Assembly (NCBI GenBank): GCA_944381145.1 | Contig: CALWJZ010000011.1 | Location: 1-34,716 of the forward strand | Direction of reading: 5' to 3' | Length of the DNA stretch: 34,716 nt | Source: an uncultured Clostridia bacterium | Lineage (GTDB): Bacteria > Bacillota > Clostridia > Christensenellales > UBA1242 | Part shown: one piece after another, positions 7,735-18,546 of the stretch | Numbering within the stretch: position 1 is the stretch's first letter | How the letters are laid out: every line of letters begins with the position of its first letter | Notes under the pieces: generated by a model | Told to the model about the DNA's origin: nothing | What the model saw: the letters and a program-made list of their open reading frames with translations, nothing else | Database searches by the model: none | Made by a program: the position numbers and the translations under genes

Positions 7735-10700
7735 TTAATATTTAATTAATGTTGGATATTCGGTGTCATTATTGTAAATCTTTTTGCCACTAATATCAGT
7801 CAATTCGCTTAAACTAGATTTTAATGATTCAATATTTGGCACATTTGTAACGCCACTTATAGTTTGTGTTCCAGCAGTTATAGCATTTTCACCAGCGCTT
7901 TCTACTAAATAATAGTTGTTTGTGCAAGTTGTTTTACTATCAGATGGCATAAAGTAATATGCTTTAACATTTTGTGAACTAGTTGTTTGTTCAGCAAAAT
8001 AGAAGTTTACAACAACATAGCAATTCGAAATTGTAGAATTATCAGTTTCGCCAACAAAACCTACAAGACCTCCTACATATGCAGTCTTTTCAACACTCTG
8101 TTTTGTTAAAATTACTTTTGTAAGTGAATATGAATTTGATATTGTTGAATTTCCAGAAATTTCTCCTGCAATACCACCATATACACAACCTTTTTCCTGC
8201 CCTACAGTTTCTGTAGCGTTCCTATCTGTAACATAAGCATTGCCTTGAGAATAACATCTATCAATAGTGCCTGAGTTTGTGTTTGTAATACCTGATACAT
8301 AGTTACTTGTAATATCTCCACTAAAGAACGTGTTCTCAATTATTCCTGTGTTTGTATTTGCAATTCCTGCTACATATGATGAATAAATACTATCATCCAA
8401 AGCGTAGAAACCATAAGTTTGACTTGATGAATTTTGTCCAGTTACAACGCTAGAATTTTGAATATTTCCAGCATTCTCTACAGCAATTCCTGCAAGTTGT
8501 ATTCCATTTGTTATTCCTGTAGATATATAAATATTTCCTTGTGAACTTGTATTTACTGCAACATTATCTATTGTGCCAGAATTTATAATTGCAAGTCCTG
8601 CAACTTTGATATTCATTCCTACAAAATTACCACCATTCAATTCATAATTAATATCAAGATTTAGGTTACTTATTGTTCCAGCATTTTCTTTCATAAAGCC
8701 TAAAGAAATTTCATTTGGTTGTGAATATGCAAGTGATCTAATATTTGAAATTGCATATCCATTTCCTTGAATACTTCCCGTAAATGTATCTTCAATTATA
8801 TTCCAAGAATATATAGATTGAAGATTATTATCTGCATTTTTGTTGGTTAATGCAATATTATCAGTTATCTCAAAATGCTTATCAACAAAGTATCTTATTC
8901 TATTTAATTCATTTTCTGAATCCACTTTGTATGGAAGTAAGTCAGAGCCATCGCCACCACTAAATGCTGTAAAGTTGATATCAGCATTGTTTATTTGACT
9001 GAATTCATATGGTTGAGACACATATATACCATTGTAATTTTCATCACCAACTGTAACTACAATACTAAACGCATACTTAGTTCCATAATTTGTTAATTTA
9101 TAACTTGTTGGAGTTCCATTTCCATTTGATTTTAGGAATACAGTATCTGAAACAACTATATTATATAGATTATAAGAACTTTCATCACCTTCTACAGAAT
9201 TGATAGTATATTCGATATGTCTACTAGTAATTTCTGAATATCTGTTTTCTTTTGCATTATCTGTCGTTTGTATCGTATCTTCACTAACATTTTTATAACT
9301 GTCAGATGTTACTTTCCAATAAGAATTGAATTCATCTTCAGTTACATTTTCTACGTTGTAAGACATAGTTAACAATACATTATTGTTATTATCTATATTG
9401 TTTTGATCTAATGTCCAAGTCACAATACCTTTTTCTGAATCATAAGAATGCCCTGTTGGACTACTTGGATAATTAACTGTTTTGACATCTGAATAACTAC
9501 TGCTCAAATAAATATTTTCACTCATACCTGTACTATCTTGTGTGCCAATTGCCTGTACATAAACTTTCAAAGTTAGTCCTTGTGCAAGGCTTGTATTGTC
9601 AAACAATGATTTCATAATTTCGCTAATATTCAAATCTACATAGATGGTATTAGTCACATCAAAATATCTTCCGTCAATATCATCAAATGTTGTCTTTTCG
9701 AATACTTTTTCAACTGCATTATCTCCACTACCCAATAGAGTAAATACTTTTACTCTATATCCAGAAGCATTGTCAATTTTGTTCCATCTAATTCTATTGC
9801 CCAAACCTGTAGCATCTGAAGGGTCAATATCGACATTTTCTAGAATTGGAGCGTCAAGTTTTGTTGCTTTTAATTCTATTTGCCCTGAAGTAATATTAAA
9901 GTTTCCACCACCTGAAGTCTCACCCTCATCACCTTTGTATTTAATTTTGAAAGTATATTCTCCAGTTTTGAATTCTTCATTTGTCAATGAATAATCTTGA
10001 TCATAATTAGTTATGTCTGTAAATAAAGGATAATTAGTTATATTTAAATCAAGTCCATCTTCCCCTGCATTGAATATTTCATTATTACCAAAATCCAAAA
10101 CAAACAAAGTATTAGTCAAGTTTTGTCCACTTGTTTCGGTACTTTCAGTTCCCCATGTAAATATTCCGTCTTTTACAGTGGCAACTGGAGTTGCAAGTTT
10201 TGTAACTTCTACAGGATTTGAATAACTGCTATTTAAGTAAATAGTATTTATACTTGTAGATCCCAAAGATTTAACATAGAAGTATATTGTACCATTTTGT
10301 GAAATACTACCTAAATTGTACTCTTTTTCTCCTTTACTAACAGTTACAGGATCTAGTTCTGTATTATTTGCATTTACTCTAATTAAATACCTATCTACAC
10401 TGTCTGGTGTGGTATCTTGATCCCAAGTAACTCTACCATCACCTGTTATTATTACATTTTGTGGAATTGGCGCTCTTCCATACGAAGATGTTGCTACTTC
10501 ATCACCACTAAAGTAGTTATGTGTAAGCGTATTGTCATCATTAACTCTAAGTGCTGTTATTCTTATACGATATGTACAAGCATTATCATTGAATCTAACA
10601 TCACTAGGCATATCATACATGGTATCTCTAATAATTTCAGAACTGCTACTGTCAATTACTTCTCCTTGAGCATTAACGGCGTCAATTGTAATTCTATAAG

Positions 10701-13700
10701 CATTAGCATATGGTACTACTTGCCACTTAAATACTCCATCTACTACCCAAGCATCTGCAGTTGCTGACATAGTTCCAAGTTTAGTAGCAACTACACCATA
10801 AGGCTCCAATGGTCCTTCGCTTGCAACGAATAATTTATCACTAAAGTCGGTATCTACAATACCTTTACCATTGCCAATTTCTTGTTTTCGAATAATATAA
10901 CTACCTGCAGGATAATCAACATCATCTAATATTCCTTTTGTCAAAGAATATTCAGTCGTTCTATTGATAGAAACATCTTCTCCTTCTCCCACTAATTCTA
11001 CTGGGAAGTTAAGAACTTCTTTGAATTCTGATTTTATTACATCAATAGTTGTATCATTTTGAATTATTTGTTCTGTGTATCCTAAATCTTTCAAAGTATT
11101 TTTCCAATTCGTTAGTGCTGTTAAATATGCTTGGCTTTCAATTCCACCATCATAAATTTCAGAATTTGGAGCAGAACCTTGGCTACCACTATTTACCCAA
11201 GATTCGTAATCTTTTGTATAAGCAATACTATTCTCTTTTCCAACATATTGATCTGGTTGTGGAGCATAGATTGGCTCTCCTAATTCATCAACAAAAGGGC
11301 CATAAATAACTACATTTGTTGATGTTGAATGTAAGCATGGTTCCCATTTGAATTTGCTTTCGCTTACTTCAAATGTTTGATTTGCTAGAATATTCATAGG
11401 TTCAGAATATTTGAATACATTACTATTTAGATATGCTTTTTCGTCTTCTTGCAAAGTTGTACTGTCTTCTGTTCCTAATACATTTATTTCAAGATAATAA
11501 TTTGTATTTGCAGACACTCTATTTGTACCCGTTCCTGTAGTAAATAATTGTTTGATGTGTCTAAAGTAATTATTTCCGTCTTTTAGATTAGGATTTGATT
11601 GTTCTTCTTCTACAAAAGTATCGTCAACATTTACATTTACGCTCACTCTTGAATCTTGATTGTCATAAGATATTGCTGTAATTTTGTAATTTTTGTGATA
11701 TTTAAACTTTTCCAAAGTAGTACTGTCTGTAGTAACCAAAGACCACATTAGATTGCCATCTTTTATTTGATTTATCACAGTTTGTGTTTCATCGTCTGTA
11801 CTTACCCATGTCTTAGGTGTATTAGGTTTGTACGCAACAAGTTCACTACTGTATCTTCCATCTGCTGTCGAAATAAGACCTGTTGTTATATCTCCTGATA
11901 GAGCATTTCCTTGTGAAGAAACTTTGATTTTGTACTCTCCTGGTGCGTATTCAATACCAGCAGTATTTGTATTCCCATCTTCACTTGGTTGACTTCCATC
12001 TTCACTTGATTGCCCGTCATCTTCTGGAATTTCTGGATCTATTGAAAGATCATATTTAAACATCAAATAGTCATTATCTTGATAAGAACTATCTATTACT
12101 TGATATGTTTTTTCTGATTCCATATCAACAATTCTTACAACATCTGCTGACGATGGAACAATTGAAGAAACTTCCACTCCATTGATAAGCAATCTATATG
12201 TATATAGACTTGATAATATATTATCTACATCTTCATTGCCTGTGGCTTTGTTATTTATTTTATTCAAGATGTATTTTATAGTATTTTCTGCAAGTTGTTG
12301 AGTATCATCTCCAGTTACTTGTGTTTTCAAAGTTCCCTCTGAGATAAGTAAATGTGGTTCTACAAAAGATTTGATATCACTTACTTGTAAACTCCAAGAT
12401 ACCATTCCATCTTTTACCATTAAATTAGCAACACTAGGTGATCTATACAGAGCATTATAATTTATGTAAGGCTCTGAACCCTCTTCGAAAATTTTGGTTG
12501 TTACAATTGCTTTTGCTGGATCTGTAAGAGCATTTACCACAACTGTAAAATATCCGTATCCGTCAAATTCTGTATTTCTAAAATTATAAGTCGTTGTAGT
12601 TGTGTATGCCACTGCAACTGGGTCTCCAACTGGTTTTCCTTGATTAAAGCCAGCATAGAACGATAACTTATAACCATATGCACCAGTTACTGGATCCCAT
12701 GAATACTGATTCAATGAACTACCATCAGTAACGGCAATGTATCCTACATTTGATGTATCATACACATAATTAGCAACTGGATTTGTATTATTAGTGACTG
12801 TTTCGCCATCAGGTTCGTTAGGTATAACTATATCTTCTCCTGAATAGTTACTTGTCAAAAGTCCTATTTTGTCTGTTCCAGCCGTTGAATTTCCTATAAC
12901 TTTCAATTTCAAAGTATATCTTCCAACATCTTTATCTTTTGGTAACAATTGTCCCAAAAGTTCAGATGTGTCAGATGCTGTATTATATACAATTATAGGT
13001 TCACTACCATCGCCATAGTCAAGCAAATAATTTAGTCTAGCAGTTACATTATTTGGATTTTTCCAAACTAGCATTGGGTCTCCAACATTAACTGTAATAG
13101 TTTCTTCTATACCCTCAGAATTTGTATAGGTATAGGTTATTTCTTCGTTAGTAGATATAATTTTTAGGTCTGTTGGTGCTTGTAATTTTTTGATCACAAA
13201 AGGTTCAGACCATTTGCTTGACAAACTACTACCATTACTCATTAGTTGCAATGTATAATTTGTTCCTATCTCAAAAGTAAATTCTTCGCCATTTAATTCT
13301 AAACTTTTTGCTTTGATTATTTCTTCTGTTAATAACAAAGTATTGCCAGTTGCGTCCGTTGTATCAGTTTCTACCGTTAAATCATTAATTACAACATCTT
13401 TTTCGCCGTCATTTAATTTAATTGAATAAGAAGACGCACTATCTACATTTGACCATGCTATAACACCATTTTTTGTATAAGGTGTAGTCGTGTCTAATTT
13501 TACAAAGGTATTATCATTAATTAGAATTTCGCTATTTAAAAGTGAATTTCCATCTCCGATGAATTGAATTCTAATTTCGTAACTACCACTCTCTGTCAAA
13601 CCTACGTCGTTCAAATTCAAAAGATATGGAGTTTCAGCACTTGTAATTGAACTTTGGATACTTGAATAAGCGATAGACGAAGTATAAGTCATTGTATCTG

Positions 13701-16700
13701 AATATTGTTTCACTACTTGTGTACCAGCATCAGGGTTTCCATCTTCAATTGGTTCTTCTACATTTTCGAATTTAACAACTGTGATATTTACACTTTGTGG
13801 AATAAGAGTACCTTCTTGATATCCACCTATTGATATACTATCATAATTTGATCCTAAGGTTACTTGATTACCTAATTTGGTAATTGTCTTCACATCTGAT
13901 TTATTACCATTCAAATAACCATCTTTGTTTGTTTTTGGTGTAATTGTATAATTATAATCTCCAGCCACACCATTTATAACTTTGGTTTCATCAAATTTGT
14001 ATTTTATTTTGTAAACGCCATCAACTTGTTCTACTTTGACAATATTTGAATCTTGAGTCCATTCTACAGAATTACCTTCCCCAATTTTTTCGTAAGCCAC
14101 TGTATGATCGGCACTATTATATTCGAAATTTATTTGAGTAGGATCCCCACCACCAACAAAAGCAAATTGCAATACATATCCTGTTGCATTATCATCAGCA
14201 TTCCACTCAATCCATTCTCCTGTTTTTGCAACACTAATATCATGTGTTAGTTTTGTTGCAGAGTAATTTTCACTCTTTGCACTATTGATATAGCCAGTTG
14301 CACAAATTTGAATAGAATAATTATGAGTTCCTACATAATTTGAATTATTAATAGAAACATAGTAAGCACCTTTTTCACTATCGTACACCATTGTATAAGC
14401 ATCACTAGATATTACTTTGTCGTCAACACTAAGTATAATGCTTACAACAACTTTTGTTGTTTCTTCGCCTGTTAATTGTCCTTCGTTTTGTGTACTATTA
14501 TTTATAATTGCTTTCAAAAATTCATCTGTAATTGTGAAAGTCAACTGACCATTTTCAGTTTTTATATCTGATACTGGTTGTAATTTTATAACTTCATTTT
14601 CTAATTGTCCATCAGATGATATAACACAGCCTGTGTTTACAAAATCAATAGATGGAGAAACTTTGATATAATTTGTACCTGCCACAAAAAGACCAAAAAC
14701 ATTGTACGTCAAATTATTTTTGTCAAATACAATATTTTCATCTTCATTGCTCGCTACTACATAGTCTTCTGTTCCTGCAACTTTGTAGTACAATGTATAT
14801 GTTGCATTGTCATCAATACTATTCCATTTAACAATCTCGCCATCTGCAGTAACTGTAATTTGTGAACTCAATATTTTGATTAACATTGTAGTTGCATCTG
14901 AACTTATAACATAAGGGTTCTCGTATGAGTTTGTATTTGTAGTATCTTTGCTTGCAATCATTCTAAGTTCGTAACTACCGACCGTTAATATACCCAAACT
15001 TGACAAATCGTATTGTCCCAATTCGTCAGTTAATATACATTCGTTATTTCTTATGGTTTCCTCATTACCATCTTTGATAACAAGTATGTTGTATTTTATG
15101 CCATCAGTATAAGTCAATTTATTAAATTCAATGACAGGCACATTATCGTCATTCAAATTCCTACTCATTTCAACTTCTGGCAATTTAACTACATAAAAAT
15201 CATCAGTGACACCACCAGTAAATTTATCTGATGCTACCTCTTCTATAGTAACGCCGACAATAATATTTCCGTTAACACCATAAATTTCATTGATTATTGA
15301 ATTGATATTGTAAGTATATTCATCTGTACTTGGATCTGTATCAATATTTTCTTCGCCATATACTACTTTTTCAACATTAATTTTTCTTTCTGTTAAATAT
15401 GTTCTTTCAGTCACTTCATTTACTGTATATTTATAAAATTTCAACAAAAAGTCTTTGTTTGTACTATCCGATGCTTTCATTGACCATGTCAAATTTGAAT
15501 TTTGATCAATTGTCATACTTGATGGTTTTTCTGTTATATTGAAATACACTTCTGTTGTAACTGAATTCAAAAATCCTGGACTATTCGAATCAGCAGTTGT
15601 TCCTATTGCAGAAACTTTTATTAGAATATTTGATTCTGTTTTGCTTGCATCATTTGCAATATATTCAGCAATGTGTTCAGCAAAACTTTTTCCGTCGACT
15701 ATTGTTGTTTTCAAATCAACAGATATTGAACCAACTTTTGAACCAATTGTTGTCTTATGTCCATTAAACTCTAATTCATAGGTAATAGAACTTCCCACAC
15801 TTTCAAAACTTAATACATAATTTTGCAATTCTAGACTTGATACAGCCTGAGTTCTCTGGAATCTTACTGCTGATGTTGGTGCAGAGTCAACGCCATTTTG
15901 TGCGTCCCCCTTGCAGATAATTTGATAATTAAATTCTCCACTTCTAGTGAAGTCCAAAATTTCACTTTCAACATTATCATTATTAACGCTACCAATGTTG
16001 GATAATAAATATTTTCCTATGATGTCATAAATACTAACAAAGTTATAATATCCGTCACTTTCTTTTGTTTGAGCGTATCTAATATCATTGTAATTATGAG
16101 AATAATCTGCTGTTTTTATGCTAACAACAGCACTAGCAGAAGAACTTCCCCCTTTGTTTACAATGATTTCATAAGTATTGTAATTTTTGTTTTCTATCTC
16201 TGATACTGAGTTTACTTCTTTGAATTTAATTACTCCCAAATTGCTTAGTTCATTAGTTCCAGTAACAGGTTTTGCAACGACAACACTTGAATTATTGATT
16301 TTGGTTATTTCTCCAGTTGCAGTAGTTGCATTCAAACCATCACCTTGACCATTAACACCTACAAATCTTCCATAAAGATCATAACTACCTGGTTGCAATT
16401 CAAGATTAGCCAAATCAATCTGTAATTGCTGACTTGTTCCACTACCTGATACAAAAACATGTTTCGAGTTTTGATTATTATCTGTGTTTACAAAGAATAA
16501 ATCTACTCCTCCAATTGTTGAACTAGCAATACTAGTAGTCAATATGTTGTCAACAATACTAGTTGATTCTTTGTCCATTGGTCCTATAATATTGAATCCA
16601 AATTCGACTACTTTGCTTGCAACAGTATTACTAGAATTACCAATTGTATAAACAACAATCTTGTATTTGTCTGCACCATATTTCCATAGTTGAGAAGTGT

Positions 16701-18045
16701 CAAAAGACTGTTTTTCGGTTATTTCGTAATCATTTTGCGATGGATAAATTTTCGTGTCGTTTTTGAAAATTGCATACGCATATTTTATAACATATGTTGA
16801 TTGTTCATACTGAGTATTAACTTTCCACGAAATTATTGAACTTATATGTGGTTTGTTATCAGTATTTTCGCCAAAAGCTACTCCCCCCACTGTCAATGTA
16901 TCTGTTTTGTAAGACAAAGAAACTATTGGAGTTTCCAATTTCTGAACAACAAGTGTATTTGTTGGAATACTTGCGTAGTATCTAACTTTGGTATTTACGT
17001 CCAAAACATAATTTAATCCTTGCTTTTCAGCATTTGCATATCCTTCTGGATAAGAAACAACATAAATATTGTATTCCATAAGGTTTGGAGCCAAAACTTC
17101 AAATGTTTCGTCCGTTCGAAAAGAGCAAAGTTGAGAAGACACACTTGAATCTATTGTTCTACTTACATACTGTGAGTTGTCAGATACATTGAAATATACT
17201 CTATTTTCACTAGAATACATAGGCGTATTGAAAGTAATGACACCATTATTATTTTGTAAATTTTCTGCACTAGCAAGTTGATGATACAAAAATTCACTAG
17301 ATTTTGGACTATCCTTTACGGTAAAATTGTCATCACCTTTCGCAACAACAGATACAGAATATGTATTACCTCTAACCAATCCATCAAACTCGTTTTTGGT
17401 AACAAATTCTTGAATAGTTTCACCCGTTGTTAAATTTTTGGCTATGACTTCATATCCAGTTAATCCAACAACAACACCATTATTTTTTGGACAATCAACA
17501 ACTTCGCCTGTATACAATTTTTGTGTTGTCACAGGATCCCAAGTAAGTTTGCCCAAAGATGGGTTGTAGTTTAAATTTGTAGGAGCAACAAAGGTAGGAA
17601 GAACTTCAGGTGCATCACCTACAATAATTGTTGCCTCAGTCCATTTTCCAGTAGCTTTGGTTGTAAATCTTAGAACGGTATTACCTACTTTTCTAGCAAC
17701 AAAAGTTACCGAATGAGATATTGCTTGAGAATATGAATAATAATTACGCTTAGATTCTACCACATCATCATTGGTAGTAAAATCCCAATCTACTTGGGTA
17801 GTAGTTGCGTTGCTAGGCGTAAGAGTATAGGTTATAGTAAACTCTTCTCCCCTATGACACCTAATCGTCATAAATCCATTTTCTGGATCCACCTCAGCGC
17901 CATCAAAATCAGACGTAATTGATATGCCTGTTTCATAAACTTGTATTATATCTTCTGGGTCACTCTGACCACATGAACATGCACTGACAAATGCAGTTGC
18001 AAAAATAATAATCAAAGCCGTAATAATAGTTTTTACTTTTTTCAT
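7735..18045 (-). CDS. Giant multi-module Ig/fibronectin-like lipoprotein with C-terminal GLUG-type repeats
   Basis: A 3436-residue surface protein. The signal is lipoprotein type: basic start, hydrophobic core, lipobox V-S-A-Cys23. Residues 35-150 resemble a Big-type Ig domain. From about 150 to 3000 come roughly 23 divergent modules of 100-140 residues. Each begins with a phrase such as LATPVATVKDGIFTWG or APIPQNVIITGDGRVTWD and contains a Trp, then A-x-x-Y, as in fibronectin III domains. Many end in YLNSSYS-like strings. The last 410 residues start with GGDGSDLLPYKV and continue with repeats such as VAGIANTNTG, YGGIAGEISG and VGGLVGFVG, typical of GLUG beta-helix adhesins. AGGTG 6 nt before the ATG at 18045 favours this start; an in-frame GTG at 18054 overlaps that site. 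It lies upstream of sipW on the same strand. Adhesin or scaffold role is inferred. Confidence 0.9.
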   Translation of the reverse strand: MKKVKTIITALIIIFATAFVSACSCGQSDPEDIIQVYETGISITSDFDGAEVDPENGFMTIRCHRGEEFTITYTLTPSNATTTQVDWDFTTNDDVVESKRNYYSYSQAISHSVTFVARKVGNTVLRFTTKATGKWTEATIIVGDAPEVLPTFVAPTNLNYNPSLGKLTWDPVTTQKLYTGEVVDCPKNNGVVVGLTGYEVIAKNLTTGETIQEFVTKNEFDGLVRGNTYSVSVVAKGDDNFTVKDSPKSSEFLYHQLASAENLQNNNGVITFNTPMYSSENRVYFNVSDNSQYVSRTIDSSVSSQLCSFRTDETFEVLAPNLMEYNIYVVSYPEGYANAEKQGLNYVLDVNTKVRYYASIPTNTLVVQKLETPIVSLSYKTDTLTVGGVAFGENTDNKPHISSIISWKVNTQYEQSTYVIKYAYAIFKNDTKIYPSQNDYEITEKQSFDTSQLWKYGADKYKIVVYTIGNSSNTVASKVVEFGFNIIGPMDKESTSIVDNILTTSIASSTIGGVDLFFVNTDNNQNSKHVFVSGSGTSQQLQIDLANLELQPGSYDLYGRFVGVNGQGDGLNATTATGEITKINNSSVVVAKPVTGTNELSNLGVIKFKEVNSVSEIENKNYNTYEIIVNKGGSSSASAVVSIKTADYSHNYNDIRYAQTKESDGYYNFVSIYDIIGKYLLSNIGSVNNDNVESEILDFTRSGEFNYQIICKGDAQNGVDSAPTSAVRFQRTQAVSSLELQNYVLSFESVGSSITYELEFNGHKTTIGSKVGSISVDLKTTIVDGKSFAEHIAEYIANDASKTESNILIKVSAIGTTADSNSPGFLNSVTTEVYFNITEKPSSMTIDQNSNLTWSMKASDSTNKDFLLKFYKYTVNEVTERTYLTERKINVEKVVYGEENIDTDPSTDEYTYNINSIINEIYGVNGNIIVGVTIEEVASDKFTGGVTDDFYVVKLPEVEMSRNLNDDNVPVIEFNKLTYTDGIKYNILVIKDGNEETIRNNECILTDELGQYDLSSLGILTVGSYELRMIASKDTTNTNSYENPYVISSDATTMLIKILSSQITVTADGEIVKWNSIDDNATYTLYYKVAGTEDYVVASNEDENIVFDKNNLTYNVFGLFVAGTNYIKVSPSIDFVNTGCVISSDGQLENEVIKLQPVSDIKTENGQLTFTITDEFLKAIINNSTQNEGQLTGEETTKVVVSIILSVDDKVISSDAYTMVYDSEKGAYYVSINNSNYVGTHNYSIQICATGYINSAKSENYSATKLTHDISVAKTGEWIEWNADDNATGYVLQFAFVGGGDPTQINFEYNSADHTVAYEKIGEGNSVEWTQDSNIVKVEQVDGVYKIKYKFDETKVINGVAGDYNYTITPKTNKDGYLNGNKSDVKTITKLGNQVTLGSNYDSISIGGYQEGTLIPQSVNITVVKFENVEEPIEDGNPDAGTQVVKQYSDTMTYTSSIAYSSIQSSITSAETPYLLNLNDVGLTESGSYEIRIQFIGDGNSLLNSEILINDNTFVKLDTTTPYTKNGVIAWSNVDSASSYSIKLNDGEKDVVINDLTVETDTTDATGNTLLLTEEIIKAKSLELNGEEFTFEIGTNYTLQLMSNGSSLSSKWSEPFVIKKLQAPTDLKIISTNEEITYTYTNSEGIEETITVNVGDPMLVWKNPNNVTARLNYLLDYGDGSEPIIVYNTASDTSELLGQLLPKDKDVGRYTLKLKVIGNSTAGTDKIGLLTSNYSGEDIVIPNEPDGETVTNNTNPVANYVYDTSNVGYIAVTDGSSLNQYSWDPVTGAYGYKLSFYAGFNQGKPVGDPVAVAYTTTTTYNFRNTEFDGYGYFTVVVNALTDPAKAIVTTKIFEEGSEPYINYNALYRSPSVANLMVKDGMVSWSLQVSDIKSFVEPHLLISEGTLKTQVTGDDTQQLAENTIKYILNKINNKATGNEDVDNILSSLYTYRLLINGVEVSSIVPSSADVVRIVDMESEKTYQVIDSSYQDNDYLMFKYDLSIDPEIPEDDGQSSEDGSQPSEDGNTNTAGIEYAPGEYKIKVSSQGNALSGDITTGLISTADGRYSSELVAYKPNTPKTWVSTDDETQTVINQIKDGNLMWSLVTTDSTTLEKFKYHKNYKITAISYDNQDSRVSVNVNVDDTFVEEEQSNPNLKDGNNYFRHIKQLFTTGTGTNRVSANTNYYLEINVLGTEDSTTLQEDEKAYLNSNVFKYSEPMNILANQTFEVSESKFKWEPCLHSTSTNVVIYGPFVDELGEPIYAPQPDQYVGKENSIAYTKDYESWVNSGSQGSAPNSEIYDGGIESQAYLTALTNWKNTLKDLGYTEQIIQNDTTIDVIKSEFKEVLNFPVELVGEGEDVSINRTTEYSLTKGILDDVDYPAGSYIIRKQEIGNGKGIVDTDFSDKLFVASEGPLEPYGVVATKLGTMSATADAWVVDGVFKWQVVPYANAYRITIDAVNAQGEVIDSSSSEIIRDTMYDMPSDVRFNDNACTYRIRITALRVNDDNTLTHNYFSGDEVATSSYGRAPIPQNVIITGDGRVTWDQDTTPDSVDRYLIRVNANNTELDPVTVSKGEKEYNLGSISQNGTIYFYVKSLGSTSINTIYLNSSYSNPVEVTKLATPVATVKDGIFTWGTESTETSGQNLTNTLFVLDFGNNEIFNAGEDGLDLNITNYPLFTDITNYDQDYSLTNEEFKTGEYTFKIKYKGDEGETSGGGNFNITSGQIELKATKLDAPILENVDIDPSDATGLGNRIRWNKIDNASGYRVKVFTLLGSGDNAVEKVFEKTTFDDIDGRYFDVTNTIYVDLNISEIMKSLFDNTSLAQGLTLKVYVQAIGTQDSTGMSENIYLSSSYSDVKTVNYPSSPTGHSYDSEKGIVTWTLDQNNIDNNNNVLLTMSYNVENVTEDEFNSYWKVTSDSYKNVSEDTIQTTDNAKENRYSEITSRHIEYTINSVEGDESSYNLYNIVVSDTVFLKSNGNGTPTSYKLTNYGTKYAFSIVVTVGDENYNGIYVSQPYEFSQINNADINFTAFSGGDGSDLLPYKVDSENELNRIRYFVDKHFEITDNIALTNKNADNNLQSIYSWNIIEDTFTGSIQGNGYAISNIRSLAYSQPNEISLGFMKENAGTISNLNLDINYELNGGNFVGMNIKVAGLAIINSGTIDNVAVNTSSQGNIYISTGITNGIQLAGIAVENAGNIQNSSVVTGQNSSSQTYGFYALDDSIYSSYVAGIANTNTGIIENTFFSGDITSNYVSGITNTNSGTIDRCYSQGNAYVTDRNATETVGQEKGCVYGGIAGEISGNSTISNSYSLTKVILTKQSVEKTAYVGGLVGFVGETDNSTISNCYVVVNFYFAEQTTSSQNVKAYYFMPSDSKTTCTNNYYLVESAGENAITAGTQTISGVTNVPNIESLKSSLSELTDISGKKIYNNDTEYPTLIKY

Positions 18046-18086
18046 TCTACTCACCTATGTTTGGTATTTTGTTTTTTTCTTTCAAC

Positions 18087-18092
18087 ATTTTA
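18087..18092 (-). promoter_or_regulatory. Candidate extended -10 for the giant lipoprotein gene
   Basis: On the minus strand the sequence TGCTAAAAT gives an extended -10 about 42 nt before the start codon. No good -35 is present 17 nt further upstream (TTTTTA). The extended -10 form recurs at several other promoters in the window. Confidence 0.4.
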
Positions 18093-18477
18093 GCACAAAT
18101 TGTCGAAAATAAAAAATTATTTTGCTATATAATATAAATATTTTTATATTATTAGTAGATTGGATAAAAAAAGAAATTTGTTGCACAATTTGAGAAAATT
18201 AATCAAAATTTTGAGTATTTTTTCTTTAAACAGAAATTTATTTCTTCGTTAAACGAAAATTATCATCTTTGTTATAATGGAATTTCGCAAAATTAAAAAA
18301 TAAATCTAAATCTATCTCAATTCGCAATTGATTTATAAATTAAGCAAAAAAGCATGCAGAATTAAGCACATTTTTCAAAAGAATTAATATTCTCAAAATT
18401 TCTCAAATCAAACATAAACAATTCAAAAAATTCGTAGTATCTCTATACATTTTGGTAATTTTTGATATCTAAATCAT

Positions 18478-18507
18478 TTGACAAAATTTTTCTAATTTTG
18501 TTATTCT
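18478..18507 (+). promoter_or_regulatory. Promoter of the 18547 membrane-anchored protein gene
   Basis: Consensus TTGACA (18478-18483), 18 nt, then TATTCT (18502-18507) preceded by TGT. The start codon is 40 nt downstream, with AAGGAG in between. Confidence 0.5.
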
Positions 18508-18546
18508 AAATAAACAAAGAATACAAAAAGGAGAGAAAGAACTTTT

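Larger units (their letters stand above)
18055..18546. other. 492-bp divergent intergenic region
   Basis: Very AT-rich region between the giant lipoprotein gene (minus) and the anchored protein gene (plus). It holds a promoter candidate at each end. A short inverted repeat TTCGTT-A-AACGAA is present at 18245-18257. I find no tRNA, no convincing ORF with a ribosome site and no terminator here. Confidence 0.6.

Noticed and set aside
18099..18133. Plus-strand promoter TTGTCG ... TATAAT within the divergent region
   Set aside because: The spacer is 22 nt, too long, and the TTGACA-18-TATTCT site nearer to the gene is better.
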